Assembly: GCF_013393325.1 (NCBI RefSeq)
Contig: NZ_QJRC01000092.1
Coordinates: 1-64,000 of the forward strand
Length of the DNA: 64,000 nucleotides
Direction of reading: 5' to 3'
DNA from: Pseudomonas hunanensis
GTDB lineage: Bacteria; Pseudomonadota; Gammaproteobacteria; Pseudomonadales; Pseudomonadaceae
The stretch's first letter is position 1, and each line of letters begins with the position of its first letter. A program made the position numbers and the translations under genes. The notes under the pieces are model-generated. The model worked only from the letters and a program-made list of their open reading frames with translations, had not been told where the DNA came from and did no database searches. Of this stretch, positions 35,136 to 44,029 are shown one piece after another.

Positions 35136-37031
35136 CTAGATGTGGGGGGCGTTGCGAGGGGATACCCCACCCGCAAATTCCGGTTTCAAATGCCCCTGTT
35201 CATCCAGCAGGTAAGCATCCATCACCTCCCGCACCACCGGCCCGGCCACTCGGCCCCCAGCCTCGCCGTTCTCGATCATCACGGCCACTACCACGCTCGG
35301 GTGGTCAGCTGGGGCAAAGCCAACGAACAGGGCGTTGTCACGGTGCCTTTCCAGCGTCTTGTCGCGGTTGTAGCGCTCCCCCTGTTTGATTGCCACCACC
35401 TGCGCGGTACCGCTCTTGCCTGCAATCCGGTACTGCGCACCGGCTGCTGCGGCGCGGGCGATGCCGCGCGGGTCGTGCATGACCATCTGCATGCCTTGGC
35501 TGACCTGGTCCCAGGCGTGCTTGTCATGCAGCACGATATTGGGCATCGGGTTGGGGTCCACCGGCACCTCGCCGCCCACGGTCATGGCCAGGTGCGGGCG
35601 ATGCCACACGCCTTTGCTTGCCAGCAGGCTGGTGGCTTGGGCCAGCTGTAGCGGGGTGACCTGCATGTAACCTTGGCCAATGCCGAGGATCAGTGTCTCA
35701 CCCGGGAACCAGGCCTGGCGCCGCGTGGCGCGCTTCCACTCGGCCGAAGGCATCAGCCCCGAGGCCTCCTCGAACATGTCCAGCGACACCTTCTGGCCCA
35801 GGCCGAACTCGGCCATGTAATCGTGCAGGCGGTCGATGCCCAGTTTATGAGCCAGGTCGTAGAAGTAGGTGTCGTTGGAGCGCATGATGGCGGTGTACAT
35901 GTCTACCCAGCCGTCGCCGCTGCGGTTCCAGTTGCGGTACTTGTGGTCGTAGTTGGGCAACTCATAGTAGCCAGGGTCGAACACCCGGCTGCCAGGGGTG
36001 ATCACGCCGCTGTCGAGGCCGGCGATGGCCACTTCCGGTTTCACGGTCGAGCCGGGCGCATACAGGCCGCGCAGCACGCGGTTGAACAGCGGGCGGTCGA
36101 TCGAATCGCGCAGGGCGGCGTACTGCTTGAAACTAATGCCCTTGACGAACAGGTTGGGGTCGAAGCTGGGGTTGCTGACCATCGCCAGTACGTCGCCATT
36201 GGCCGGGTCCAGCACCACCACCGAGCCACGGCGCTCGCCCAGGGCCTTTTCCGCGGCCACCTGCAAGTGCGCGTCCAGGGTCAGGACAATGTCCTGACCA
36301 GGGGTTGGGTCCTTGTGGTTGAGCACGCGCATCACCCGGCCCTGGGCGTTGGTCTCGACCTCTTCATAGCCCACGTGGCCATGCAGCTGGCTCTCGTAGA
36401 AGTGCTCGATGCCGGTCTTGCCGATTGACTGGGTGCCGCGGTACTCGGTGCTGTCGAGGACCTTGGCTTCTTTCTCGTTGATGCGCCCCACATAGCCGAC
36501 CGAATGGGCGAAATGCTCGGCCAGCGGGTACTCGCGGATGAACTGCGGCTCGACCTCCAGGCCCGGCAGGCGGAACTGGTTTACCGCGACCAGGGCGATC
36601 TGCTCTTCGCTCAGGCCCACCATCAGGGTCACCGGCTCGAACGGCTTGCGGCCACGGCGCAGGTCTTTGTCGAACTGCTTGCGGTCGTCTTCGGTCAGGC
36701 CTAGTACCTGGGTCAAGGTGTCGAGCACTTTGGCCGAATCGCCGCCGGCCCGCTCACGGGTCATGGTCAGGTCGAAACTGGGCTTGTTGTCGGCCAGCAC
36801 CACGCCATTGCGGTCGTAGATCAGCCCGCGTTCGGGGGCGATGGGTAGCACGTGCACGCGGTTGTTTTCCGACACCGCGGTCTGCTGGTCGTGCTGCAGT
36901 ACCTGCAGCACATAGAGCCGGCCCACCAATACGGCACACAGGCTGAACACCAGGGCGGCGCAGGCCAGAAGCCGGCGGTTCACCAGGTGTTTTTCCTTTT
37001 CGTGGTCCTTGAGAGGGATGGGTTGCGGCAT
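35136..37031 (-). CDS. mrdA: Penicillin-binding protein 2 (transpeptidase), extra copy
   Basis: A 631-residue class B PBP, the usual length of PBP2. One N-terminal membrane anchor (RRLLACAALVFSLCAVLVG, about 19-37) is followed by the pedestal domain (SENNRVHVLPIAPERGLIYDRNG). The transpeptidase domain has S-x-x-K in PGSTVKPEVA (Ser about 329), S-x-N/D in MRSNDTYFY (about 384) and K-S-G-T in AGKSGTAQVV (about 542). PBP2 crosslinks peptidoglycan in cell elongation. Here it has no rodA, rlpA or mltB neighbour, so it is probably a second, accessory copy. Divergent from the vanillate transporter across 560 bp. Confidence 0.93.
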   Translation of the reverse strand: MPQPIPLKDHEKEKHLVNRRLLACAALVFSLCAVLVGRLYVLQVLQHDQQTAVSENNRVHVLPIAPERGLIYDRNGVVLADNKPSFDLTMTRERAGGDSAKVLDTLTQVLGLTEDDRKQFDKDLRRGRKPFEPVTLMVGLSEEQIALVAVNQFRLPGLEVEPQFIREYPLAEHFAHSVGYVGRINEKEAKVLDSTEYRGTQSIGKTGIEHFYESQLHGHVGYEEVETNAQGRVMRVLNHKDPTPGQDIVLTLDAHLQVAAEKALGERRGSVVVLDPANGDVLAMVSNPSFDPNLFVKGISFKQYAALRDSIDRPLFNRVLRGLYAPGSTVKPEVAIAGLDSGVITPGSRVFDPGYYELPNYDHKYRNWNRSGDGWVDMYTAIMRSNDTYFYDLAHKLGIDRLHDYMAEFGLGQKVSLDMFEEASGLMPSAEWKRATRRQAWFPGETLILGIGQGYMQVTPLQLAQATSLLASKGVWHRPHLAMTVGGEVPVDPNPMPNIVLHDKHAWDQVSQGMQMVMHDPRGIARAAAAGAQYRIAGKSGTAQVVAIKQGERYNRDKTLERHRDNALFVGFAPADHPSVVVAVMIENGEAGGRVAGPVVREVMDAYLLDEQGHLKPEFAGGVSPRNAPHI

Positions 37032-37244
37032 CAGGGGCTCTTTCCTACAGGCATCGCGCTGGCCGTGCGGGCGCGCGATCGGGCCGGGGATGCTACGCAA
37101 CACATCCCGCCCTCTCAAGGCGAGGCGCGGCTGGCCGCAGGCTGATAACGCCTGTGTGTCCCATGATCAGGGCGCTGGCGGCAAACATGAAGATTTGTTC
37201 ATGGCTGAGCCGCATGGAGGATTCGATGCTGGTTTTTTGCGTCA

Positions 37245-37258
37245 TTATGGATCCATAA
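37245..37258. promoter_or_regulatory. VanR operator candidate (perfect)
   Basis: TTATGGATCCATAA is a perfect 14-bp palindrome with the TGGATCCA core. The known Caulobacter VanR operator is ATTGGATCCAAT, the same core. It lies about 350 bp before the transporter and 214 bp before the divergent PBP2 gene. Confidence 0.7.
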
Positions 37259-37407
37259 ATGAATCGTGTTCGATTAACGAACGAAAAATCATATGAGGCT
37301 TAAGCGGATAACATATTGAAATAAATAGATAAAAAATAAAATTGGTAGATCGGTCACGTAGAGTTTTGGTGGTTTTCTCAAAGCGCTTGGCTTTGGTTTG
37401 TTGTTTG

Positions 37408-37415
37408 TGGATCCA
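37408..37415. promoter_or_regulatory. VanR operator candidate (core)
   Basis: TGGATCCA core in the context TTTGTGGATCCATTATC. It is symmetric only over 8 bp. It lies about 180 bp before the transporter start and has the same TGTGGATCCATT context as the second site before vanA at 43267. Confidence 0.6.
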
Positions 37416-37591
37416 TTATCTGGTTGATTAGCGCCTGACAACGGCCGGAGCCCTCCTGCCGTATGCGACAACAATTACAAAAAGGGTCCAGTCATGAATG
37501 GCTTTCCAAGGGTACGGAACCGTCAAGGTTCCATGCGCTTTGCCGGCGTGTGCGCATCAGTTCTCCCACCTGTGAACCGGCAGGTGGCCCC

Positions 37592-38932
37592 ATGAATACC
37601 GACCTCAAGCAACGCCTGGACAACGACCCAATGGGCCGCTTCCAGTGCCTGGCCATTGGTATTTGCATCATCCTCAACATGATCGATGGCTTCGACGTGC
37701 TGGTCATGGCCTTCACCGCCGCCTCGGTGTCCGCCGAGTGGGGCCTGAACGGCGCACAGGTAGGGCTGCTGCTCAGCGCCGGCCTGTTCGGCATGGCGGC
37801 CGGGTCCTTGTTCATCGCGCCGTGGGCCGACCGGTTTGGTCGACGCCCACTGATCCTGTTGTGCCTGGCGCTTTCGGGCATTGGCATGCTGCTCTCGGCA
37901 CTGAGCCAAACCCCGCTGCAATTGGCGCTGTTGCGAGGCCTGACCGGGCTGGGCATTGGCGGCATCCTGGCCAGTAGCAACGTGATCGCCAGCGAGTACG
38001 CCAGCAAGCGCTGGCGTGGCCTTGCGGTGAGCCTGCAGTCCACCGGCTATGCCCTGGGCGCGACCCTGGGCGGGTTGCTCGCGGTGTGGCTGTTGGGGCA
38101 TTGGGGCTGGCGCTCGGTGTTCCTGTTCGGCGGCATCGTCACCGTGCTGGTGATCCCGCTGGTATTGCTGTGGCTGCCGGAGTCGTTGGACTTCCTGCTG
38201 GCTCGCCGGCCAGCCAATGCCCTGGCCCGGGTCAACCGCCTGGCAGTGCACCTCGGTCAGCCGGCACTGGCGCAACTGCCGGCACTGGCGGCGAGGGCGC
38301 AGGGTACCACCCGTGGTTTCAGGCAACTGCTGGCGCCGGATATGCGCCGCACCACGTTGGTGATCTGGTTGCTGTTCTTCCTGGTCATGTTCGGCTTCTA
38401 CTTCGTCATGAGTTGGACGCCGAAACTGCTGGTGGCCGCTGGCCTGTCGGCCCAGCAGGGCATCACCGGCGGTGTGCTGTTGAGTGTCGGCGGCATCCTC
38501 GGTGCGGCGCTGATCGGCGGGCTGGCATCGCGTTGGCCACTGACGCGGGTACTGGCGTTGTTCATGCTCATCACCGCCGCACTGCTGGTGTTGTTCGTGG
38601 TCAATGGGGCCTCGGTCACTGCTGCGCTGGCGCTGGGGTTGCTGATCGGGCTGTTTTCCAACGGCTGCGTGGCCGGCCTGTATGCCTTGTCGCCAGTGGT
38701 CTATGACGCCTCGGTACGCGCCACCGGCGTGGGCTGGGGCATCGGTATTGGCCGCATGGGCGCGATCCTGTCGCCGACCGTGGCTGGCGTATTGCTCGAT
38801 GGCGGCTGGCAACCGCTGCACCTGTACGGGGTGTTCGCCAGCGTGTTCGTGCTGGCCGCAGGTTGCCTGTTGCTACTGCGGCCAATGGCCAAGCCAGCGG
38901 CCGCCCTCTCTACCGATGCACTGAGCCACTGA
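37592..38932 (+). CDS. vanK: Vanillate/aromatic acid:H+ symporter (VanK/PcaK-type MFS)
   Basis: A 446-residue transporter of the aromatic acid:H+ symporter family. Helix 1 carries the acidic DGFDVLVMAFTA motif (about residues 29-40). The loop 2-3 motif APWADRFGRRPLI (about 80) and the loop 8-9 region follow the MFS pattern. The start at MNTDLKQRLDNDPMG matches family members. It is followed by an OprD porin and vanR, and the upstream region carries two VanR-type operator sites, so it should import vanillate or a related acid. The exact substrate is inferred. Confidence 0.88.
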   Translation: MNTDLKQRLDNDPMGRFQCLAIGICIILNMIDGFDVLVMAFTAASVSAEWGLNGAQVGLLLSAGLFGMAAGSLFIAPWADRFGRRPLILLCLALSGIGMLLSALSQTPLQLALLRGLTGLGIGGILASSNVIASEYASKRWRGLAVSLQSTGYALGATLGGLLAVWLLGHWGWRSVFLFGGIVTVLVIPLVLLWLPESLDFLLARRPANALARVNRLAVHLGQPALAQLPALAARAQGTTRGFRQLLAPDMRRTTLVIWLLFFLVMFGFYFVMSWTPKLLVAAGLSAQQGITGGVLLSVGGILGAALIGGLASRWPLTRVLALFMLITAALLVLFVVNGASVTAALALGLLIGLFSNGCVAGLYALSPVVYDASVRATGVGWGIGIGRMGAILSPTVAGVLLDGGWQPLHLYGVFASVFVLAAGCLLLLRPMAKPAAALSTDALSH

Positions 38933-39035
38933 GTGCAACCCGGCCTGGCCGGGTACCTGAATGCAGCACGTCGCCCCAAGCCCATACCGGCCTGGGGCGG
39001 TTGGCTGCGCCTATGAAAAGCGGAGAACAATAATA

Positions 39036-40289
39036 ATGATGCACACAACTTGCACGCTGGCCCGTTCGGCCCTGGCGGTGTCGCTGGCGCTTGGCCTGGG
39101 TTTGCCGGCCTGGGCCGAGGAGGGCGGCTTCCTTGAAGATGCCAAGGCCGGGCTGACACTGCGCAACTACTACTTCAACCGCGACTTCCGCGACGCAGGG
39201 GCGGCCAAGAGCAAGGTCGAAGAATGGGCCCAGGGTTTCATTTTCAAGTTCAGCTCTGGCTACACACCGGGGCTGATCGGTGTTGGCCTGGACGGCATCG
39301 CCATGTTCGGCGTGAAGCTGGACAGCGGCCGTGGTACCAGCGGCTCCGAACTGCTGCCGGTGCACGATGACCGGCGTGCGGCCGACGACTATGGTCGCGC
39401 CGGTCTGGCGGCCAAGCTGCGTATTTGCGCGACCGAACTGAAGGTCGGTGAGCTGTTGCCGGATATTCCGCTGCTGCGCTACGACGATGGCCGCCTGCTG
39501 CCACAGACGTTCCGCGGGGCAATGCTCGATTCGCGGGAGATCGAAGGCCTGAGCCTGCAGGCCGGCCAGTATCGCGAGGTGAGCCTGCGCAATTCTTCCG
39601 ACATGCAGGACCTTTCCGCCTGGGCCGCGCCTGGGGTGACTTCGGATGGTTTCAACTATGTCGGCGCCGAGTACCGCTTCAACCAGCAGCGCACGCAGAT
39701 CGGCGCCTGGCATTCGCAACTGGAGGACATTTACCAGCAAAGCTACTTCAACCTGCTGCACAGCCAGCGGCTGGGGGAGTGGACACTGGCGGCCAACCTT
39801 GGCTACTTCATCGACCGGGATGATGGACAGGCGCGCATTGGTGATATCCAGAGCCGCACTGGCTACGCTTTGCTGTCGGCCTCGCACAGTGGCCATACCC
39901 TGTACCTGGGGTTGCAGAAGGTCAGTGGCGACAGCCCGTGGATGTCGGTGTATGGCAGTAGCGGGCGGACCTTGGGCAACGACATGTTCAACGGCAACTT
40001 CAGCAACGCCGACGAGCGCTCGTGGCAAGTGCGCTACGACTACAATTTTGCCGCTATGGGTGTGCCAGGGTTGCTGGCCATGGTGCGCTACGGGCATGGT
40101 GAAAATGCCACCACGGCGGCCGGCAGCAATGGCAAGGAGTGGGAGCGCGATACCGAAGTGAACTACACCTTCCAGAGCGGGGCGTTGAAGAACCTCAACA
40201 TCCGCCTGAACAATGCGACCAACCGGCGCAGCTTCAACAGTGATTTCGACCAGACGCGGCTGATTGTCAGCTATCCGCTGACGTTGTAA
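39036..40289 (+). CDS. OprD-family porin of the vanillate cluster
   Basis: A 417-residue outer-membrane porin. Signal peptide: ARSALAVSLALGLGLPAWA. The mature start GGFLEDAKAGLTLRNYYFNRDFRDAG is classic OprD. ERSWQVRYDYNFAAMGVPGLLAMVRYGHG and the C-terminal IVSYPLTL strand confirm the family. The start is ATG 39036, after GGAGAACAATA. Lying between vanK and vanR, it probably admits vanillate or related aromatic acids through the outer membrane. It shares its fold and many motifs with the porin at 8.5 kb. Confidence 0.9.
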   Translation: MMHTTCTLARSALAVSLALGLGLPAWAEEGGFLEDAKAGLTLRNYYFNRDFRDAGAAKSKVEEWAQGFIFKFSSGYTPGLIGVGLDGIAMFGVKLDSGRGTSGSELLPVHDDRRAADDYGRAGLAAKLRICATELKVGELLPDIPLLRYDDGRLLPQTFRGAMLDSREIEGLSLQAGQYREVSLRNSSDMQDLSAWAAPGVTSDGFNYVGAEYRFNQQRTQIGAWHSQLEDIYQQSYFNLLHSQRLGEWTLAANLGYFIDRDDGQARIGDIQSRTGYALLSASHSGHTLYLGLQKVSGDSPWMSVYGSSGRTLGNDMFNGNFSNADERSWQVRYDYNFAAMGVPGLLAMVRYGHGENATTAAGSNGKEWERDTEVNYTFQSGALKNLNIRLNNATNRRSFNSDFDQTRLIVSYPLTL

Positions 40290-40378
40290 ACGCCGCGACT
40301 TAATCGTTGGCTGGCCTGCCGGCGATGTGGGCTAACAGGCCACCAACAACCCCTCACCTTGCGCTAAGATGCCCGCTC

Positions 40379-41113
40379 ATGTCCCTGGAAGTAGCCTGGA
40401 TGAGCAAGCCCGGTCAAATGGTGCTGGTCGCGTTGCGCAAGATGATCGCCTCGGGCGAGCTGGCGGCCGGCGAGCGCTTGATGGAAGTCCCCACCGCCGA
40501 GCTGTTCGGCGTTTCTCGCATGCCGGTGCGCATGGCGTTTCGTACCCTTGAGCAGGAAGGCTTGCTGGTGCGTTTTGGCGGCCGGGGCTTTCAGGTGCGC
40601 TCAGTCAGTGCCGATGACATCGCCGGTGCGGTCGAGGTGCGCGGCGTACTGGAGGGGCTGGCCGCGCGCCAGGCTGCAGAGCGTGGTTTGTCGGTGCAAG
40701 CACGCGCGGCGCTGCAGCAGTGCCTGGTCGATGGCGACCAGCTGTTCGACAAGGGCTTCGTGACCGAAGAAGACCTGCAGGCTTACCACGACCTGAACAT
40801 GCGCTTTCACCAGGTGATCATCGAAGCCAGCCACAACCCGGCCATTGCCGATGCCCTGGCGCGCAACGACCACCTGCCGTTCGCCTCGGTCACCGCGCTG
40901 GCGGTGGACCGCCATGACCTGGTCCGCGAATACCGGCGCTTCAATTTTGCTCACATGCAGCATCACGCGGTGTTCGATGCCCTGACCAACCGCCAGGGTG
41001 CCCGCGCCGAAGCGATCATGCGCGAGCACGCCAATGCCACCTTGCGCTACGCCGAGACCTTTGGCGGGGCGACGGCAGACGCAGGCATGAAGGTTATCCT
41101 GCCCTCGGCGTAA
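40379..41113 (+). CDS. vanR: VanR, GntR/FCD-family repressor of vanillate genes
   Basis: A 244-residue regulator. The winged helix MVLVALRKMIASGELAAGERLMEVPTAELFGVSRMPVRMAFRTLEQEGLL (about 13-62) is followed by an FCD ligand domain with the metal ligands in DLNMRFHQVIIEASHNPAI (about 140-158) and a final His-rich helix. In known systems VanR represses vanAB until vanillate binds. The start is ATG 40379 or ATG 40400; the latter has GGAAG upstream. Four TGGATCCA sites in the cluster are its likely targets; none lies directly before vanR itself. Confidence 0.88.
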   Translation: MSLEVAWMSKPGQMVLVALRKMIASGELAAGERLMEVPTAELFGVSRMPVRMAFRTLEQEGLLVRFGGRGFQVRSVSADDIAGAVEVRGVLEGLAARQAAERGLSVQARAALQQCLVDGDQLFDKGFVTEEDLQAYHDLNMRFHQVIIEASHNPAIADALARNDHLPFASVTALAVDRHDLVREYRRFNFAHMQHHAVFDALTNRQGARAEAIMREHANATLRYAETFGGATADAGMKVILPSA

Positions 41114-41119
41114 ACCGGT

Positions 41120-42070
41120 TCAGATATCCAGCACCAGCAGCGGCGTTTTCGAGCGCGAGCAGCAGGGCGTGAACTGATCGTTCAGCGCCTGCTCCTCTTC
41201 GGTAAGGAACATGTCGCGGTGGTCCGGCGTACCCTGCAGCACGCGCGTCAGGCAGGTGCCGCAGATACCCTGTTCGCACGACATGGCAATCTCGATACCG
41301 TGCTGTTCCAGCACCTGCACCACGGTCTGGTCGGCCGGCACCTCGAACACCTGCCCCGTGCTGCCCACCTGCACCGAGAAGCTACCGTCGTTGCTGGCAT
41401 CCACCGGCGCTGCGGCAAAATACTCGCGGTGCAGGTTGGCCTCCTGCCAGCCCAGTCCCTTGGCGCTGTCCAGCACATGCTGCATGAACCCGCCGGGCCC
41501 GCAGACATACAGGTGCGCATCCTCTTGCGGGTTGCCCAGCACCCGGGCGATATCCAGTGCGGTTTCCGGTTGCTCGTCAAAGTGTACGAACAGGCGGTCG
41601 GCGAACGGCGCGTTGCGAATGCGTTCGACAAAGGCCGCACGCTCGCTGGAGCGGGCGCAGTAGTGCAGCTCGAAGTCATGGCCGCTGTGGGACAGCTGCT
41701 CGGCCATGCACAGAATCGGGGTAATGCCGATGCCACCGGCAAACAGCAGGCTGCGCTGCGCCCCCTCGGCCAGCGGGAACAGGTTGCGCGGCGCGCTGAT
41801 GCGCAGCCGTGCGCCGGCCTGCACCTGCTCGTGCAGGCTGCGTGAGCCTCCCCGCGAAGCCGGGTCGTTGAGCACGCCAATCAGGTAACGGTGGCGCTCC
41901 TCGGGGTGGTTGCACAGCGAATACTGGCGCACCAACCCATCGGGCAAATGCACGTCGATATGCGCGCCAGCGCTGAACGCCGGCAGCAAGCTGCCATCCG
42001 CTGCCGCCAGCTCGAAGCTGCAAATACCTTGCGCTTCGTCGTTACGGGACACCACTACGGCATCGATCAT
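41120..42070 (-). CDS. vanB: Vanillate O-demethylase reductase VanB
   Basis: A 316-residue phthalate-dioxygenase-type reductase. An FMN-binding barrel (GAHIDVHLPDGLVRQYSLCN, about 37-56) is followed by an NADH domain (SLLFAGGIGITPILCMAEQL, about 110-130; YVCGPGGFMQHVL). The C-terminal plant-type 2Fe-2S domain has CEQGICGTCLTRVL with a distant fourth cysteine in FTPCCSRSK. It feeds electrons to VanA. It lies 12 bp after vanA and its 3' end meets the vanR stop with 6 bp between. Confidence 0.95.
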   Translation of the reverse strand: MIDAVVVSRNDEAQGICSFELAAADGSLLPAFSAGAHIDVHLPDGLVRQYSLCNHPEERHRYLIGVLNDPASRGGSRSLHEQVQAGARLRISAPRNLFPLAEGAQRSLLFAGGIGITPILCMAEQLSHSGHDFELHYCARSSERAAFVERIRNAPFADRLFVHFDEQPETALDIARVLGNPQEDAHLYVCGPGGFMQHVLDSAKGLGWQEANLHREYFAAAPVDASNDGSFSVQVGSTGQVFEVPADQTVVQVLEQHGIEIAMSCEQGICGTCLTRVLQGTPDHRDMFLTEEEQALNDQFTPCCSRSKTPLLVLDI

Positions 42071-42082
42071 GTCGGCTGTTCC

Positions 42083-43150
42083 TCAGGCAGGGGTGGCGCT
42101 GGTAGCGATCAGTTGCGGTTGTGGCGCACGCTCTTTGGCGATGATGCGCTCCAGCACCTTGCGCGACTGCACGCCGCCAGCATCGATGTTCAGCTTCAGC
42201 AGGTTGCGCTCGGGGTGGGCCAGCAGGTTCTGCTGCTGGCGTTCGAGCATCTCCAGGTCTTCGCTGAAAATCTTGCCTTGGCCTTCGCGGATGTTGTCGG
42301 TCAGGGTTTGGTCATGCGCGGCGAAGTTGCGTGCCATGCCCCAGAAGTACCAAATCGATGTGTCGGTCTCTGGCGTGATGAAATCCACCACGATGCTCGA
42401 CGCCTTGTGCTGCGCCTCGGCGTGGTAGCCACCCTTGCCGGCATGCGCCACACCCACTTCGATCAGCACATGGCTGGGCGGGGTGAAGCGGCAGATCTGC
42501 CAACGGTCCACCGGTACATCATCGGCCAGACCGTTGCCACGCAGGGCCATGCGCCAGAAGGGCGGAGCCATGATGTTTTCCATGTGCCGGGCGGTGACCA
42601 CTTCGTCGCCGGTGACGGTGGTGACTGGCGGGGCCTCGTCGATTTCCTTCTGGCCGATGCTGGAGGCATGCACGTAGGTTTCGTGGGTGAGGTCCATCAG
42701 GTTGTCGATCATCAGGCGGTAGTCGCAACCGATGTGGAACAGCCCGCCACCGTAGGCCCATTCATCATTCACCGCCCATTCAAGGTGCGGAATCAGCGCC
42801 GGGTCGGCCTGCGCCTGGTCGCCTGGCCATACCCAGACAAAGCCATAGCGCTCGACTGCAGCGAAAGTCTTGTTGCAGGGAAAGCCCCGTACCCGCTGGC
42901 CGGGCATCGACACGGTCTTGCCATCGCAGCCCATGACCAGGCCGTGGTAGCCGCATACCAGGTTGCCGTCCTCGACATAGCCAAGCGACAACGGCGCACC
43001 ACGGTGCGGGCAGAAATCCTCGACGGCGGCTACACGGTTCTCGTGGCCACGGTAGAACACGATTTTTTCCCCGCAGATCCGCCGGCCCAAGGGCTTGGTG
43101 GCGATCTCGTCGGGGGTGCAGGCAACGTACCAGGTGTTTTTGGGGTACAT
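42083..43150 (-). CDS. vanA: Vanillate O-demethylase oxygenase VanA
   Basis: A 355-residue Rieske non-haem iron oxygenase that demethylates vanillate to protocatechuate and formaldehyde. The Rieske centre is CPHRGAPLSLGYVEDGNLVCGYHG-type: C-x-H (about 47-49) and C-x2-H (about 66-69). The mononuclear iron ligands are in NLMDLTHETYVHASS (about 155-170; Asp and His). The start MYPKNTWYVACTPDEI is typical. Upstream (43151-43363) two TGGATCCA sites fit VanR control. Confidence 0.96.
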   Translation of the reverse strand: MYPKNTWYVACTPDEIATKPLGRRICGEKIVFYRGHENRVAAVEDFCPHRGAPLSLGYVEDGNLVCGYHGLVMGCDGKTVSMPGQRVRGFPCNKTFAAVERYGFVWVWPGDQAQADPALIPHLEWAVNDEWAYGGGLFHIGCDYRLMIDNLMDLTHETYVHASSIGQKEIDEAPPVTTVTGDEVVTARHMENIMAPPFWRMALRGNGLADDVPVDRWQICRFTPPSHVLIEVGVAHAGKGGYHAEAQHKASSIVVDFITPETDTSIWYFWGMARNFAAHDQTLTDNIREGQGKIFSEDLEMLERQQQNLLAHPERNLLKLNIDAGGVQSRKVLERIIAKERAPQPQLIATSATPA

Positions 43151-43180
43151 GGGAGGCTCTCCGGGGTTTTGTTTTTATTT

Positions 43181-43192
43181 AATGGATCCATT
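43181..43192. promoter_or_regulatory. VanR operator candidate before vanA (perfect)
   Basis: AATGGATCCATT is a perfect 12-bp palindrome with the TGGATCCA core. It is 31 bp upstream of the vanA start codon, so it sits in the leader or just after the transcription start, a good place to repress. Confidence 0.75.
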
Positions 43193-43266
43193 GAGCCGTT
43201 AAAGAAAATCACGGTCAATCTATATTGTGTGTTTATGGTAGGTTTTGTGCGATTATCGGATCTCTG

Positions 43267-43274
43267 TGGATCCA
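43267..43274. promoter_or_regulatory. VanR operator candidate before vanA (core)
   Basis: TGGATCCA core in TGTGGATCCATTG, 117 bp before vanA. The centres of the two vanA sites are about 84 bp apart, eight helical turns, which would allow looping. Confidence 0.6.
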
Positions 43275-43363
43275 TTGTCGGCTAGCGATGAGAATCGCAA
43301 TACGCCTCTGCGACCACGTACCTGCTATTACTTAGCAGACACATCACACACCAAGGCCCCTCG

Positions 43364-44029
43364 ATGCTCGCCATCGAAAACCTTCACAAATCATTCCCCA
43401 CTCCCCAAGGCCCGCTCCCGGTTCTGCAGGGCGTCGATCTGCGCCTGGCACGCGGCAGCAGCCTGGCACTGATGGGCGAGTCGGGCAGCGGCAAGAGCAC
43501 CTTGCTGCACCTGGTGGCTGGCCTGGACCGGGCCGACAGCGGCCGCATCCTGATCGACGACGTTGCGCTCGACGGCCGTTCGGAAGCGTCTCTGGCACAG
43601 TGGCGGCGTGAGGGGATTGGCCTGGTGTTCCAGCAATACAACCTGATCAGCAGCCTGGACGTCGGCCTGAACCTGACCTTCCAGGCTCGCCTGGCCGGGC
43701 GGTATGACCCGCATTGGGCGGCTTACCTGGCGCAACGTCTGGGCCTGGCGGGCCTGCTTGCGCGTTACCCGGAACACTTGTCGGGCGGCCAGCAGCAGCG
43801 GGTCGCCATCGGCCGCGCGCTGGCCGGGCGACCGGCATGGCTGCTAGCCGACGAACCCACCGGCAGCCTGGATGAGGCCAGCAGCGACGAGGTGCTGAAC
43901 CTGTTGCTGCAGTTGGTTGCCGAAGCCGGCAGCGGTGTGTTGATGGTGACTCACAGCCCACGGTTGGCGGCGCGTTTGCAGCAGCGCTGCTACCTGCAGG
44001 CCGGCTGCGTGCGGCACGAGCAGGGCTGA
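43364..44029 (+). CDS. ABC transporter ATPase (LolD/MacB-like, AttE)
   Basis: A 221-residue ATP-binding protein. Walker A is GESGSGKST (about 39-47), the signature LSGGQQQRVAIGRAL (about 140-154), and Walker B WLLADEPTGSLDE (about 161-173). The Glu-Pro-Thr-Gly-x-Leu-Asp sequence is typical of the LolD/MacB/FtsE branch, which works with FtsX-type permeases. The permease gene starts at the last base of this gene's stop (shared A/TGATG), so the two are coupled. The transported substrate is unknown. Confidence 0.92.
   Translation: MLAIENLHKSFPTPQGPLPVLQGVDLRLARGSSLALMGESGSGKSTLLHLVAGLDRADSGRILIDDVALDGRSEASLAQWRREGIGLVFQQYNLISSLDVGLNLTFQARLAGRYDPHWAAYLAQRLGLAGLLARYPEHLSGGQQQRVAIGRALAGRPAWLLADEPTGSLDEASSDEVLNLLLQLVAEAGSGVLMVTHSPRLAARLQQRCYLQAGCVRHEQG

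Larger units (their letters stand above)
37032..37591. other. 560-bp intergenic region, PBP2 / vanillate transporter
   Basis: No gene is supported here. The left part is GC-rich; the right part (37240-37400) is AT-rich and holds promoters. Two VanR-type sites lie at 37245-37258 and 37408-37415. An ORF extension of the transporter to TTG/ATG 37463 has no homology. Confidence 0.6.

Noticed and set aside
37463..37591. N-terminal extension of the vanillate transporter
   Set aside because: The extra 43 residues have no family homology and read like non-coding sequence.
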